Assembly: GCA_002346225.1 (NCBI GenBank)
Contig: DDYY01000079.1
Coordinates: forward strand, 161,374-175,457
DNA: 14,084 nucleotides
From: Bacteroidetes bacterium UBA3022
GTDB lineage: Bacteria > Bacteroidota > Bacteroidia > Chitinophagales > BACL12
Reading direction: 5' to 3'
The first letter of the stretch is position 1. Each line of letters begins with the position of its first letter. Position numbers and translations under genes: made by a program. Shown piece by piece: positions 7,897 to 13,828 of the stretch. The notes beneath the pieces are model-generated. The model was not told the DNA's origin. It saw only the letters and a list, made by a program, of their open reading frames with translations, and ran no database searches.

Positions 7897-7994
7897 AACA
7901 AACACCAAGGCACGGGTGCTAGGCACTTACACAAAGAGCACCAAGGGTTTTGTCTCCGTGGACTTTGTGCGCCCCTTTGTGTCTTTGTGTTAAG
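7897..7994 (+). repeat. Repeat copy R2b (module C only)
   Basis: AACACCAAGGCACGGGTGCT through GTCTTTGTGTTAAG is one C module with pairing arms at its ends (AACAC.AAG.CAC against GTG.CTT.GTGTT) and an inner CACAAAG/CTTTGTG pair. It directly follows R2a. Confidence 0.8.
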
Positions 7995-7998
7995 CTAA

Positions 7999-8088
7999 TA
8001 GCATTTCAGGTTTTAACACCAAGCCACAGGTGCTGTGCACGGGCACGAAGGGCACTAAGAGTTATGTCTCGTGTACTTTGTGTTAAGC
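7999..8088 (+). repeat. Repeat copy R2c (slightly shortened module C)
   Basis: It begins TAGCATTTCAGG then TTTTAACACC and is nearly identical over its first ~65 bases to the minus-strand start of R1 (220 down to 155). This defines the 5' boundary of module C as TAGCATTTCAGG. It ends TACTTTGTGTTAAG. Confidence 0.8.
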
Positions 8089-8154
8089 TATCAAAGACCG
8101 CTAGCCCTGAATTGCTTACCTTCGCCGACCCTGACATACCAAACCAGCATTCCA

Positions 8155-8170
8155 TGCATGCGTGCATGCA
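8155..8170. promoter_or_regulatory. GCATGC-rich near-palindrome upstream of the SulP gene
   Basis: TGCATGCGTGCATGCA is a 16-base near-perfect inverted repeat, 21 bases before the ATG at 8192. It could be an operator in the leader. A simple alternating purine-pyrimidine tract arising by chance is equally possible. A -7-like TACCTTCG (8117-8124, one mismatch) lies upstream, without a convincing -33 partner. Confidence 0.25.
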
Positions 8171-8191
8171 CATAGCTTACTACCCATTCAC

Positions 8192-9721
8192 ATGAAAAAA
8201 TATTTAAATCTATTCGACCTGACGCAAAAGGTCAATTACCGCACTGAAGTACTTTCGGGACTAACTGTAGCACTTGCTTTGGTGCCTGAAGCAGTCGCCT
8301 TTGCCATGATTGCTGGATTGTCGCCCCTTACCGGGTTATATGCAGCATTTGTAATGGGACTGGTCACAGCCATTTTCGGAGGTCGACCGGGAATGATTTC
8401 GGGTGCAACAGGAGCTGTAGCCGTAGTAATTGTTGTGCTGGCGAGAGACTATGGAATTGAATATGTATTTGCTACCGTTATTCTGGCAGGCCTTATTCAA
8501 ATGACAGCCGGCTTTCTACGTCTGGGCAAACTCATCCGCCTGGTGCCGCATCCTGTCATTTTCGGATTTGTAAACGGACTGGCCATCATCATTTTCATTT
8601 CGCAGTTGGAGCAGTTCAAAGACGCTTCCGGCAGCTGGCTGACGGGTACTCCACTGTACATTCTGCTGGGACTGGTGTTACTCACTATGGCCATCATCTA
8701 TTTCTTACCCAAGCTTACCAAAGTAGTGCCTGCTTCACTTACTGCTATTCTGGTAGTATTCGGACTGGTTACATTCCTTCCCATTGACACCAAGACTGTC
8801 GGCGATATGGCATCCATTGAAGGTGGCTTCCCTCCTTTTCACCTGCCACGCGTGCCCATGACGCTGGAGACATTGCGCATCATTTTTCCCTTTGCAGCCA
8901 TTGTTGCAGGCGTAGGATTGATAGAAAGTCTGCTCACACTCAACATTGTAGATGAGATTACCGGCACACGAGGCCGCGGCAACAAAGAAGCTGTGGCACA
9001 AGGCGCGGCCAATATCCTGTCAGGTGTATTCTCCGGCATGGGTGGCTGCGCGATGATTGGTCAGAGTCTAATCAATGTATCGAACGGTGCGCGGGCCCGC
9101 TTGTCGGGTATTGTGGCTGCCGTCATGTTGCTCATGTTTGTGATGTTCGGCTCTCATCTGATAGAACAGGTACCTATGGCAGCGCTGACGGGTTTGATGA
9201 TTATGGTGTCGATTGGCACCTTTGAGTGGGCCAGCTTATCGGCCTTTACCCGAATGCCTAAGTCCGACATTTTTGTGATGGTACTGGTTACACTTGTTAC
9301 CGTTGTGCTGCACAACCTGGCACTGGCAGTGATCATCGGAGTTATTATTTCTGCGCTGGTTTTTGCCTGGGACAATGCCAAACGCATCCGCGCACGGAAA
9401 AGCATAGATGAAAACGGCATCAAACACTATGAGATTTATGGCCCATTGTTCTTCGGATCCGTTACTGCCTTCAATGAAAAATTTGATGTGGCCAATGACC
9501 CTGAAGAAGTGATTATTGATTTTGCAGAAAGCAGGGTGGTAGATATGTCGGCGATTGAAGCGCTAAACAAAATGACTGAACGCTATAGCAAAGCCGGAAA
9601 GAAAATACATTTGAAACATCTGAGTCCCGATTGTCGTCAGCTGCTTAAAAATGCAGATAGCATTATTGATGTCAACGTGCTGGAAGACCCGACCTACAAG
9701 GTTGCAGTAGATAAAATATAA
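8192..9721 (+). CDS. SulP/SLC26-family inorganic anion transporter with STAS domain
   Basis: This is a 509-residue inner-membrane transporter. The ATG at 8192 opens MKKYLNLFDL; an in-frame GTG at 8162 lies inside the GCATGC tract and adds nothing recognisable. The SulP signature is visible at about 32-53 (PEAVAFAMIAGLSPLTGLY), followed by the conserved GGRPGMISGATGA segment (about 63-75) and many hydrophobic segments up to about residue 392. The loop SGMGGCAMIGQS (281-292) is typical of the YbaR-like branch. The C-terminal cytoplasmic STAS domain (about 405-505) contains VIIDFAESRVVDMSAIEAL. Family substrates include sulfate, bicarbonate and dicarboxylates; the one used here cannot be told. 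It stands alone, with no carbonic anhydrase or sulfate-assimilation gene beside it. It converges on the CPBP gene across a shared terminator hairpin. Confidence 0.93.
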   Translation: MKKYLNLFDLTQKVNYRTEVLSGLTVALALVPEAVAFAMIAGLSPLTGLYAAFVMGLVTAIFGGRPGMISGATGAVAVVIVVLARDYGIEYVFATVILAGLIQMTAGFLRLGKLIRLVPHPVIFGFVNGLAIIIFISQLEQFKDASGSWLTGTPLYILLGLVLLTMAIIYFLPKLTKVVPASLTAILVVFGLVTFLPIDTKTVGDMASIEGGFPPFHLPRVPMTLETLRIIFPFAAIVAGVGLIESLLTLNIVDEITGTRGRGNKEAVAQGAANILSGVFSGMGGCAMIGQSLINVSNGARARLSGIVAAVMLLMFVMFGSHLIEQVPMAALTGLMIMVSIGTFEWASLSAFTRMPKSDIFVMVLVTLVTVVLHNLALAVIIGVIISALVFAWDNAKRIRARKSIDENGIKHYEIYGPLFFGSVTAFNEKFDVANDPEEVIIDFAESRVVDMSAIEALNKMTERYSKAGKKIHLKHLSPDCRQLLKNADSIIDVNVLEDPTYKVAVDKI

Positions 9722-9724
9722 ACC

Positions 9725-9768
9725 GAAGGGTAGAGTGCATGATGAGCAACATCATCACCCTACCCTTC
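9725..9768. terminator. Long hairpin, bidirectional intrinsic terminator between convergent genes
   Basis: GAAGGGTAG (9725-9733) pairs perfectly with CTACCCTTC (9760-9768). The stem continues inward almost without break (GTG/CAC and ATGATG/CATCAT), leaving a tiny loop around 9745-9748. The tail CTATTTTATT on the plus strand and a T-rich tail on the minus strand (complement of 9710-9724) fit termination of both SulP (+) and CPBP (-) transcripts. Confidence 0.8.
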
Positions 9769-9778
9769 AGCTATTTTA

Positions 9779-10687
9779 TTATGCACTCCATTTTTCCCGC
9801 CAACCCAATTTCTTTTTGGTCAGAACAGGATACAGGATAACGAAGAGAAATACCAGCAAGAGGGAACAAATCAATACAATTTGCATAGGTTGTTCACTGG
9901 AAATATTGGACAATTGAATCAGATTATAATCCTCGGTACCAATCATTCGATTGATGTATACAAACACCAGGTGAAAACCTATTCCTGTCCATATGCTGCC
10001 TGTCAGAATACGCAGGTATTGAATAAAAGACGCAAATAAAAGCATGGTAATCAAATAACTTAACTCGATATGATCAGTACGTCCAACGGATACTTCCATC
10101 CCCAGGATATAGCGCTGTATCTGCACCAGTACAACCGGCAGCAACACAAAAGAAAATATGGAAATAAGGGCCGCTTTCCACTTCCTGAAACGAACGTTTA
10201 GGGTGCTGAAGATATAGCCTCTAAAGACCAGTTCTTCCGGGAGCGCTTCGAATAAAAAAACCGTCAGAACACCCAGCATGAAATTCGGCAAAAAACCTTC
10301 GACGGTATTCAGAGAAATATCTGCCCATCCGAATACAGCAGTCAAAGCAAGCGTCAGCAAAAAGGGACCCAGAAAAAGGCCCAGACCCAATCCTAAAAAT
10401 TTTAATGCTGACGGAACAGTACCCACACCGATACCGGCAGGTTTTCCCTTATCAACGCGCGTGCGCATCCACCCTATTCCGGAGAGCACGATACCCGACA
10501 TAATCAGGGCCTGCAGGACGTACCGTACGCTCAAGCTCAGGTCCCATCGATTCTGAGCCTGCTCTCCTAGAAAACCGGCAGAGCCCAGGGCTAGTAAAAT
10601 AATGAACCAGGCAATAACGGATCTTTTACCCGGTGATACATCCGACGGATGGGACAAGCTGCTATTTTTCAATGTTGCTGTCTGCAT
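9779..10687 (-). CDS. CPBP-family (CAAX/Abi-type) intramembrane metalloprotease
   Basis: This 302-residue multi-pass inner-membrane protein has the diagnostic motif of the CPBP/Rce1-like glutamic intramembrane protease family: E151-E152-x3-R156 in ALPEELVFRGYIF. A second conserved stretch, WTGIGFHLVFVY (about 233-244), carries the histidine H239 expected to act with the glutamates. Hydrophobic segments are seen near 25-42, 52-72, 92-120, 133-150, 171-192, 209-225, 229-246 and 268-288. Bacterial members process prenylated or other membrane peptides, or act in bacteriocin self-immunity; no partner peptide gene is visible here. The start is ATG at 10687, and the gene is divergent from the MDR oxidoreductase with 138 bp between them. 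It ends with a basic tail (KKKLGWREKW). Confidence 0.87.
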   Translation of the reverse strand: MQTATLKNSSLSHPSDVSPGKRSVIAWFIILLALGSAGFLGEQAQNRWDLSLSVRYVLQALIMSGIVLSGIGWMRTRVDKGKPAGIGVGTVPSALKFLGLGLGLFLGPFLLTLALTAVFGWADISLNTVEGFLPNFMLGVLTVFLFEALPEELVFRGYIFSTLNVRFRKWKAALISIFSFVLLPVVLVQIQRYILGMEVSVGRTDHIELSYLITMLLFASFIQYLRILTGSIWTGIGFHLVFVYINRMIGTEDYNLIQLSNISSEQPMQIVLICSLLLVFLFVILYPVLTKKKLGWREKWSA

Positions 10688-10758
10688 GTTGTTTGGTTTT
10701 CAGTGTTTAGAAATGAAATGTCTATCCTTGAGGCGATTGAATAGTAAAAAAGTTACAA

Positions 10759-10775
10759 TGGATATTTTTTATCCA
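10759..10775. promoter_or_regulatory. Small inverted repeat in the CPBP/MDR divergent intergenic region
   Basis: TGGATA and TATCCA form a 6-bp inverted repeat around a T-rich centre, flanked more widely by GTTAC (10752-10756) and GTAAC. It lies about 50-65 bases upstream of the oxidoreductase gene and might be a regulator site. No clear promoter matches were found in this 138-bp gap. Confidence 0.25.
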
Positions 10776-10825
10776 ATCAAGCCATCATTTGTAACCTTCC
10801 ATGGCTAATAATCGTCTAATAGACC

Positions 10826-11791
10826 ATGAAAGCCATTTATTGTCCTGCATACGGACCAGCCCATCTGTTGCAGTTGAAGGAGGTTCCCGTTCCGGAGCCT
10901 AAGGCAGATGAAGTACTCGTTAGGGTAATGTACAGTTCTGTGAATGCCTACGACTGGCATTTCTATACAGGTGAGCCCTGGCTGGCCAGGTTTTCATTTG
11001 GTTTATTGAGACCCAACCCGTCCATTCTAGGTGCAGACGTATCCGGAATAGTAGAAAAAACCGGACGCCATGTAAGCGCGTTTCAACCGGGCGACCGTGT
11101 GGTAGGAGAAGTGACTTCCGGTGCCTGGGCAGAGTATGTCTGCGTAAGGGCGGAACGGCTCACATCATTACCTGTATCGGTATCACTGGAACAGGCAGCA
11201 GGCATGCCCATGGCAGGTCAAACTGCCTTGCAGGGATTGCGCAATCATGCCCGTGTTCAGGCTGGTCAAAAGGTATTGATTAATGGTGCTACAGGTGGAG
11301 TCGGAACCTTCAGCGTACAGATTGCCAAAATACTGGGCGCAGAAGTGTGGGCGGTATGTCGGACTGGTAATATGGAATTGGTGAAAAGCCTTGGTGCCGA
11401 TCACATCATCGATTACACCAGAGAGGACTTCAGACAAATGAATATGCAATGGGATGTGGTGCTGGACAATGTTGGCAATATCACTAGAAGACAATACGAA
11501 CCACTTTTACAACCTGATGGCACAGGCATTATGATAGGTTTTCAAAATATGAAAACCCTCATGGGTATCATGCTGAGACAGCGCAAGAAAAGCGGTAGCG
11601 GTAAGCCGCGGGTATTCAGTTTCACAGCTGAACCGAACGCTGCCGATATGGCACAACTGGTGGCTTGGGCAGCATCGGGACAATTGCGCAGTGTTATTAC
11701 CAAGCGCTTTCCGCTGACTGAGGCAGCCAAAGCAGCTGCTTTGCAACAAGAAGGACATGTTCAGGGAAAGCTGGTGTTGGAGATAGCCTAG
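10826..11791 (+). CDS. Zinc-independent MDR-family NAD(P)-dependent oxidoreductase (quinone oxidoreductase-like)
   Basis: This 321-residue cytoplasmic medium-chain dehydrogenase/reductase probably reduces quinones or enones with NADPH. The N-terminal GroES-like domain runs from MKAIYCPAYG to about 120, with EVLVRVMYSSVNAYDW (29-44) and the ILGADVSGIV segment (67-76). The usual zinc-binding cysteine/histidine set is absent, placing it in the zinc-less branch. The Rossmann domain has the cofactor motif INGATGGVG (152-160) followed by SVQIAKILGAEV and a GADHIIDY strand (190-197). The C-terminal segment ends with GHVQGKLVLEIA, typical of the family, so the gene is full length. Substrate is unknown. 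It stands alone, divergent from the CPBP gene and convergent with the small lipoprotein gene 38 bp downstream; no strong terminator is seen between them. Confidence 0.9.
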   Translation: MKAIYCPAYGPAHLLQLKEVPVPEPKADEVLVRVMYSSVNAYDWHFYTGEPWLARFSFGLLRPNPSILGADVSGIVEKTGRHVSAFQPGDRVVGEVTSGAWAEYVCVRAERLTSLPVSVSLEQAAGMPMAGQTALQGLRNHARVQAGQKVLINGATGGVGTFSVQIAKILGAEVWAVCRTGNMELVKSLGADHIIDYTREDFRQMNMQWDVVLDNVGNITRRQYEPLLQPDGTGIMIGFQNMKTLMGIMLRQRKKSGSGKPRVFSFTAEPNAADMAQLVAWAASGQLRSVITKRFPLTEAAKAAALQQEGHVQGKLVLEIA

Positions 11792-11829
11792 CAGCTACCT
11801 CACATGTCAGCCAGCCCATATTGTAACTG

Positions 11830-12258
11830 TTAATTGAAAAAGTTAGTGAATGCATTGCCGAGATTATCCATATCACGACCAAACTCTGTTTTAAAATTCT
11901 CCCAGTTATCTTTTCCGTCTGCGGTATGATTATCTAATCTTTTCTGCATTTCGCTATTCTTTGCTTCCAGCTCGGCAATTTTCATTTCATAACCTGATTT
12001 TGCTTCCTTTTTCTCTGTAGAAATCCGGATGTTGTAATCGTTGATGAGTTTTCTATTAGCTTCCAACTTCTTAGCAGTTTGCATCTTGAACTCAGCTACA
12101 TCGGCCAGATAGGCCTCATTAGCTTCGTCCAAATCCTTGTTAGCTTCTTCTACTTTCATCTCAGCTTTGTCCACCTTTTCTGATGAGCTACTACAGCCTG
12201 TAAATAGCACTCCTACGGTAATTGTAAATAGTGCAAGTGCGCCTGATACTTTTTTCAT
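11830..12258 (-). CDS. Small coiled-coil lipoprotein
   Basis: This 142-residue protein starts MKKVSGALALF, with a hydrophobic stretch and a clear lipobox LFTGC (C22). It should be exported and lipid-anchored in the envelope. After a short serine linker, the mature part is almost wholly charged and helical: KVDKAEMKVEEANKDLDEAN (about 29-48) and on to about 120, with heptad-like spacing of alanine, leucine and isoleucine, consistent with a long coiled coil. The end is less regular and ends in a phenylalanine/asparagine cluster (FTNFFN). It resembles Bacteroidota stress-associated small lipoproteins (sll1863-like), but I cannot assign a function. Its ATG overlaps the stop of the doubtful upstream ORF as ATGA. 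Confidence 0.8.
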   Translation of the reverse strand: MKKVSGALALFTITVGVLFTGCSSSSEKVDKAEMKVEEANKDLDEANEAYLADVAEFKMQTAKKLEANRKLINDYNIRISTEKKEAKSGYEMKIAELEAKNSEMQKRLDNHTADGKDNWENFKTEFGRDMDNLGNAFTNFFN

Positions 12259-12473
12259 TTTATTATATTTAATTTGTAATCACTTTTAGAACGACCCATA
12301 TCTATATGTTCGTTTGCTTCTGAATCTATAGGTCTTAGAGGAAGTATACGCATCATTACATTATGCCTGCTTTTTGCTGTTAGCAGAACATTGCCAGGCA
12401 GTACCCCATATTTTGGCGTCGATGCATTCTGGCCTGCTATCAATCCATCTTCCAAACCGTTTTTATTCTTCAT
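12255..12473 (-). CDS. Hypothetical 72-residue protein, doubtful
   Basis: An ATG-initiated frame at 12473 runs 72 codons and stops by an ATGA overlap with the lipoprotein start. It has no signal peptide, membrane segment or motif I recognise. It is moderately basic with mixed composition (for example VLPGNVLLTAKSRHN and LRPIDSEANEH). Its base composition is closer to the neighbouring genes than to the AT-rich DNA on either side, which weakly supports coding. Alternatively it is the long leader of the lipoprotein gene, or a remnant of a decayed gene. I could not match it to a family. Confidence 0.35.
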   Translation of the reverse strand: MKNKNGLEDGLIAGQNASTPKYGVLPGNVLLTAKSRHNVMMRILPLRPIDSEANEHIDMGRSKSDYKLNIIK

Positions 12474-12617
12474 AAATTACTTTTGATGTATGTATAATTT
12501 ACCACATAACAAAGTTGTGGTTTAAACAACCTAAACGCGTTACACAATACTTGTAATAAGTTGTATAATTCACGCTTTGCAAGCATTTCTGCTTTTTTAA
12601 CCCTACAACATGGGTGC

Positions 12618-12831
12618 TGCAGGTTTTAACACAAAGGCACGGGTGCTAAGCACTTTCACAAAGGGCACCAGGGGTTTTGTCTTTGTGGACTTTGTGTAAC
12701 CCTTTGTGTCTTAGTGTTCCAATTTAACGCCGCGCTAGCTGCGAAATCGCTGCGTCACCGCGTTAAAAAGAAATACCAATCAAGTGATTGCCTTTGTGGC
12801 CTCAGTGATAATCTTTGTGCCTCTGTGTTAA
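12618..12831 (+). repeat. Full-length repeat copy R3 (modules C+B+A)
   Basis: CAGGTTTTAACACAAAGG (12618 onward) to CTCTGTGTTAAG. The order is module C, then B (core GCGAAATCGC, arms AACGCCGCG and CGCGTT), then A (AAATACCAATC, GATTGCCTTTGTGGCC, TGATAATCTTTGTG). It aligns end to end with the reverse complement of 1-220 with only scattered differences, mostly in module C. Confidence 0.85.
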
Positions 12832-12843
12832 GCCTTTAAATTT

Positions 12844-12960
12844 TCAGGTTGTAACACCAAGGCACAGGTGTTGCGCACATGCACCAAGGGCACTTAGGGT
12901 TCTTCTTTCTACAATAAATACTAAGTGGTTGAACGCAGCGACGCGGCAGAAATGGTATGG
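12844..12960 (+). repeat. Repeat copy R3b (start of module C with alternative 3' part)
   Basis: It starts TCAGGTTGTAACACCAAGG like other C modules. After GGCACTTAGGG it switches to a different tail (TTCTTCTTTCTACAATAAAT, then a TGGTTGAACGCAGCGACGCGG stretch). That tail recurs almost identically 115 bp later. Confidence 0.75.
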
Positions 12961-12963
12961 ATC

Positions 12964-13085
12964 TTTTAACACCATGGCAGAGGTGCGATGCACTTTCACA
13001 AAGAGCACTAAGGGTTCTTCTTTCTACAATAAATGCTAAGTGGTTGAACGCAGCGACGCGGGCCCTGCGGGCTTTAGAAGCGGTT
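12964..13085 (+). repeat. Repeat copy R3c, tandem with R3b
   Basis: TTTTAACACCATGGCAGAGGT opens it. Its 50-base tail (13012-13061) matches 12897-12946 with a single difference (A/G). The GC-rich continuation GGCCCTGCGGGC resembles the divergent fragment at 7651-7735. Confidence 0.75.
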
Positions 13086-13155
13086 GCGGCGATGGAGTAT
13101 TTTATTCATTTATTTAATATATCTATCCAAATGGCATAATTAGCAGCCAACTCCA

Positions 13156-13217
13156 TAGAAAAGCCCCCTATCGTTTCATCCAATACCAGGTAGTAGTGAT
13201 TGAAACAAAAGGGGGCT
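13156..13217 (-). terminator. Intrinsic terminator of the amphipathic-protein gene
   Basis: AGCCCCC (13162-13168) pairs with GGGGGCT (13211-13217), and GTTTCA pairs with TGAAAC inside after a 4-base internal loop. On the minus strand the hairpin is followed by TTTTCTA (13161 down to 13155). It lies 36 bases past the TAA-side end of the gene at 13253. Confidence 0.75.
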
Positions 13218-13252
13218 AAGTTGTTAATTGGTAAATTAAATGACTGACAGAA

Positions 13253-13828
13253 TTATTTGTCTTTCCCTTTCAGATCAATTTCCTTCATGATGTCATCAGC
13301 ACCATCGATGGATTCCTTGAGTGCATTTTTGACGGATACTACGGCTTCTTCACTGATTTCACTTGCTACCGTTAATACCGTTTTTACAGCGGTAAATGTG
13401 GCTTTTACGGTATCACCACCTACCTGTTTTACACCGTTTACGGCGCCCATTACCGACTGTACCGCGGTCTGGCCAATGTCTTCGCCCAATTCCTTTGCGC
13501 TGTGTAAGGCCTGCGCTACAGCGCCTTCAACGGCTGGCTTTTGCTCCATTCCCGACTGCATGGCACCCTGCACAGTTCCGTCGACAACTCCTTTTACGGC
13601 CTTAATGATGGACACACCGATTTCCGACAATCCTTCTATGGTGCCTTTTACTATAGATGCCGGCACCTGAATACCTTCCCGCAAAACGTCTCCTGTTTCC
13701 TTGAAGGCGCTGACGGTGACATTCTTGACGGCATTAATGGTGGCGCTCAGCACATCGCTTGCGCCTTTCACACTGGAAGTAACAGCACCCTTGGCGCCAT
13801 TCACTACACTAGATAAAATTTTAAACAT
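13253..13828 (-). CDS. Ala/Val/Gly-rich amphipathic helical protein of unknown function
   Basis: This 191-residue protein begins MFKILSSVVNGAKGAV and has no cysteine, no signal peptide and no continuous membrane segment. Throughout it repeats loosely spaced units such as VKGASDVL, VKNVTVSAF, VKGTIEGL, VKGVVDGTV, MGAVNGVKQVG and VKATFTAVKTV. Small residues, valine and single lysines or acids recur about every 3-4 and 11 residues, the pattern of long amphipathic helices in LEA-like, phasin-like or apolipoprotein-like proteins. The last 30 residues are acidic then lysine-rich (DDIMKEIDLKGKDK). I cannot name a family; a surface-coating or stress-protective role would be inference. Codon use is GC-balanced like the rest of the window and ends in a good terminator, so the gene looks real. 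Its upstream promoter region is missing: directly beyond the ATG the sequence becomes an AT-rich fragment of another gene. Confidence 0.7.
   Translation of the reverse strand: MFKILSSVVNGAKGAVTSSVKGASDVLSATINAVKNVTVSAFKETGDVLREGIQVPASIVKGTIEGLSEIGVSIIKAVKGVVDGTVQGAMQSGMEQKPAVEGAVAQALHSAKELGEDIGQTAVQSVMGAVNGVKQVGGDTVKATFTAVKTVLTVASEISEEAVVSVKNALKESIDGADDIMKEIDLKGKDK

Larger units (their letters stand above)
7592..8191. other. Gene-free divergent region filled mainly by repeat modules
   Basis: This 600-bp stretch separates the GH13 operon (-) from the SulP gene (+). Positions 7592-7650 show no recognisable feature. From about 7651 to 8088 it consists of modules of the repeat family listed separately. 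Positions 8089-8191 are the leader of the SulP gene. Short open frames in it carry no coding signal. Confidence 0.7.
12474..13161. other. Gene-free region: AT-rich leader plus repeat modules
   Basis: Positions 12474-12617 are AT-rich and should hold the promoter of the small lipoprotein unit; I see no confident promoter match there. Positions 12618-13085 are repeat modules listed separately. Positions 13086-13161 show nothing recognisable before the terminator. Open frames on the plus strand here lie within repeats and are not credible genes. Confidence 0.7.

Noticed and set aside
8162..8191. GTG at 8162 as the start of the SulP gene
   Set aside because: The extra ten residues come from the GCATGC tract and have no family counterpart; the ATG at 8192 begins a normal SulP N-terminus.
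12581..12599. Small terminator-like hairpin AAGCA-TTTC-TGCTT followed by Ts on the plus strand
   Set aside because: The stem is only 5 bp and no plus-strand gene ends nearby; the nearest, the MDR oxidoreductase, ends about 790 bp upstream with a minus-strand unit in between.
12844..13085. CRISPR array
   Set aside because: The repeats are only two near-identical 50-mers with a related C module between them rather than unique spacers, and no cas genes are present.
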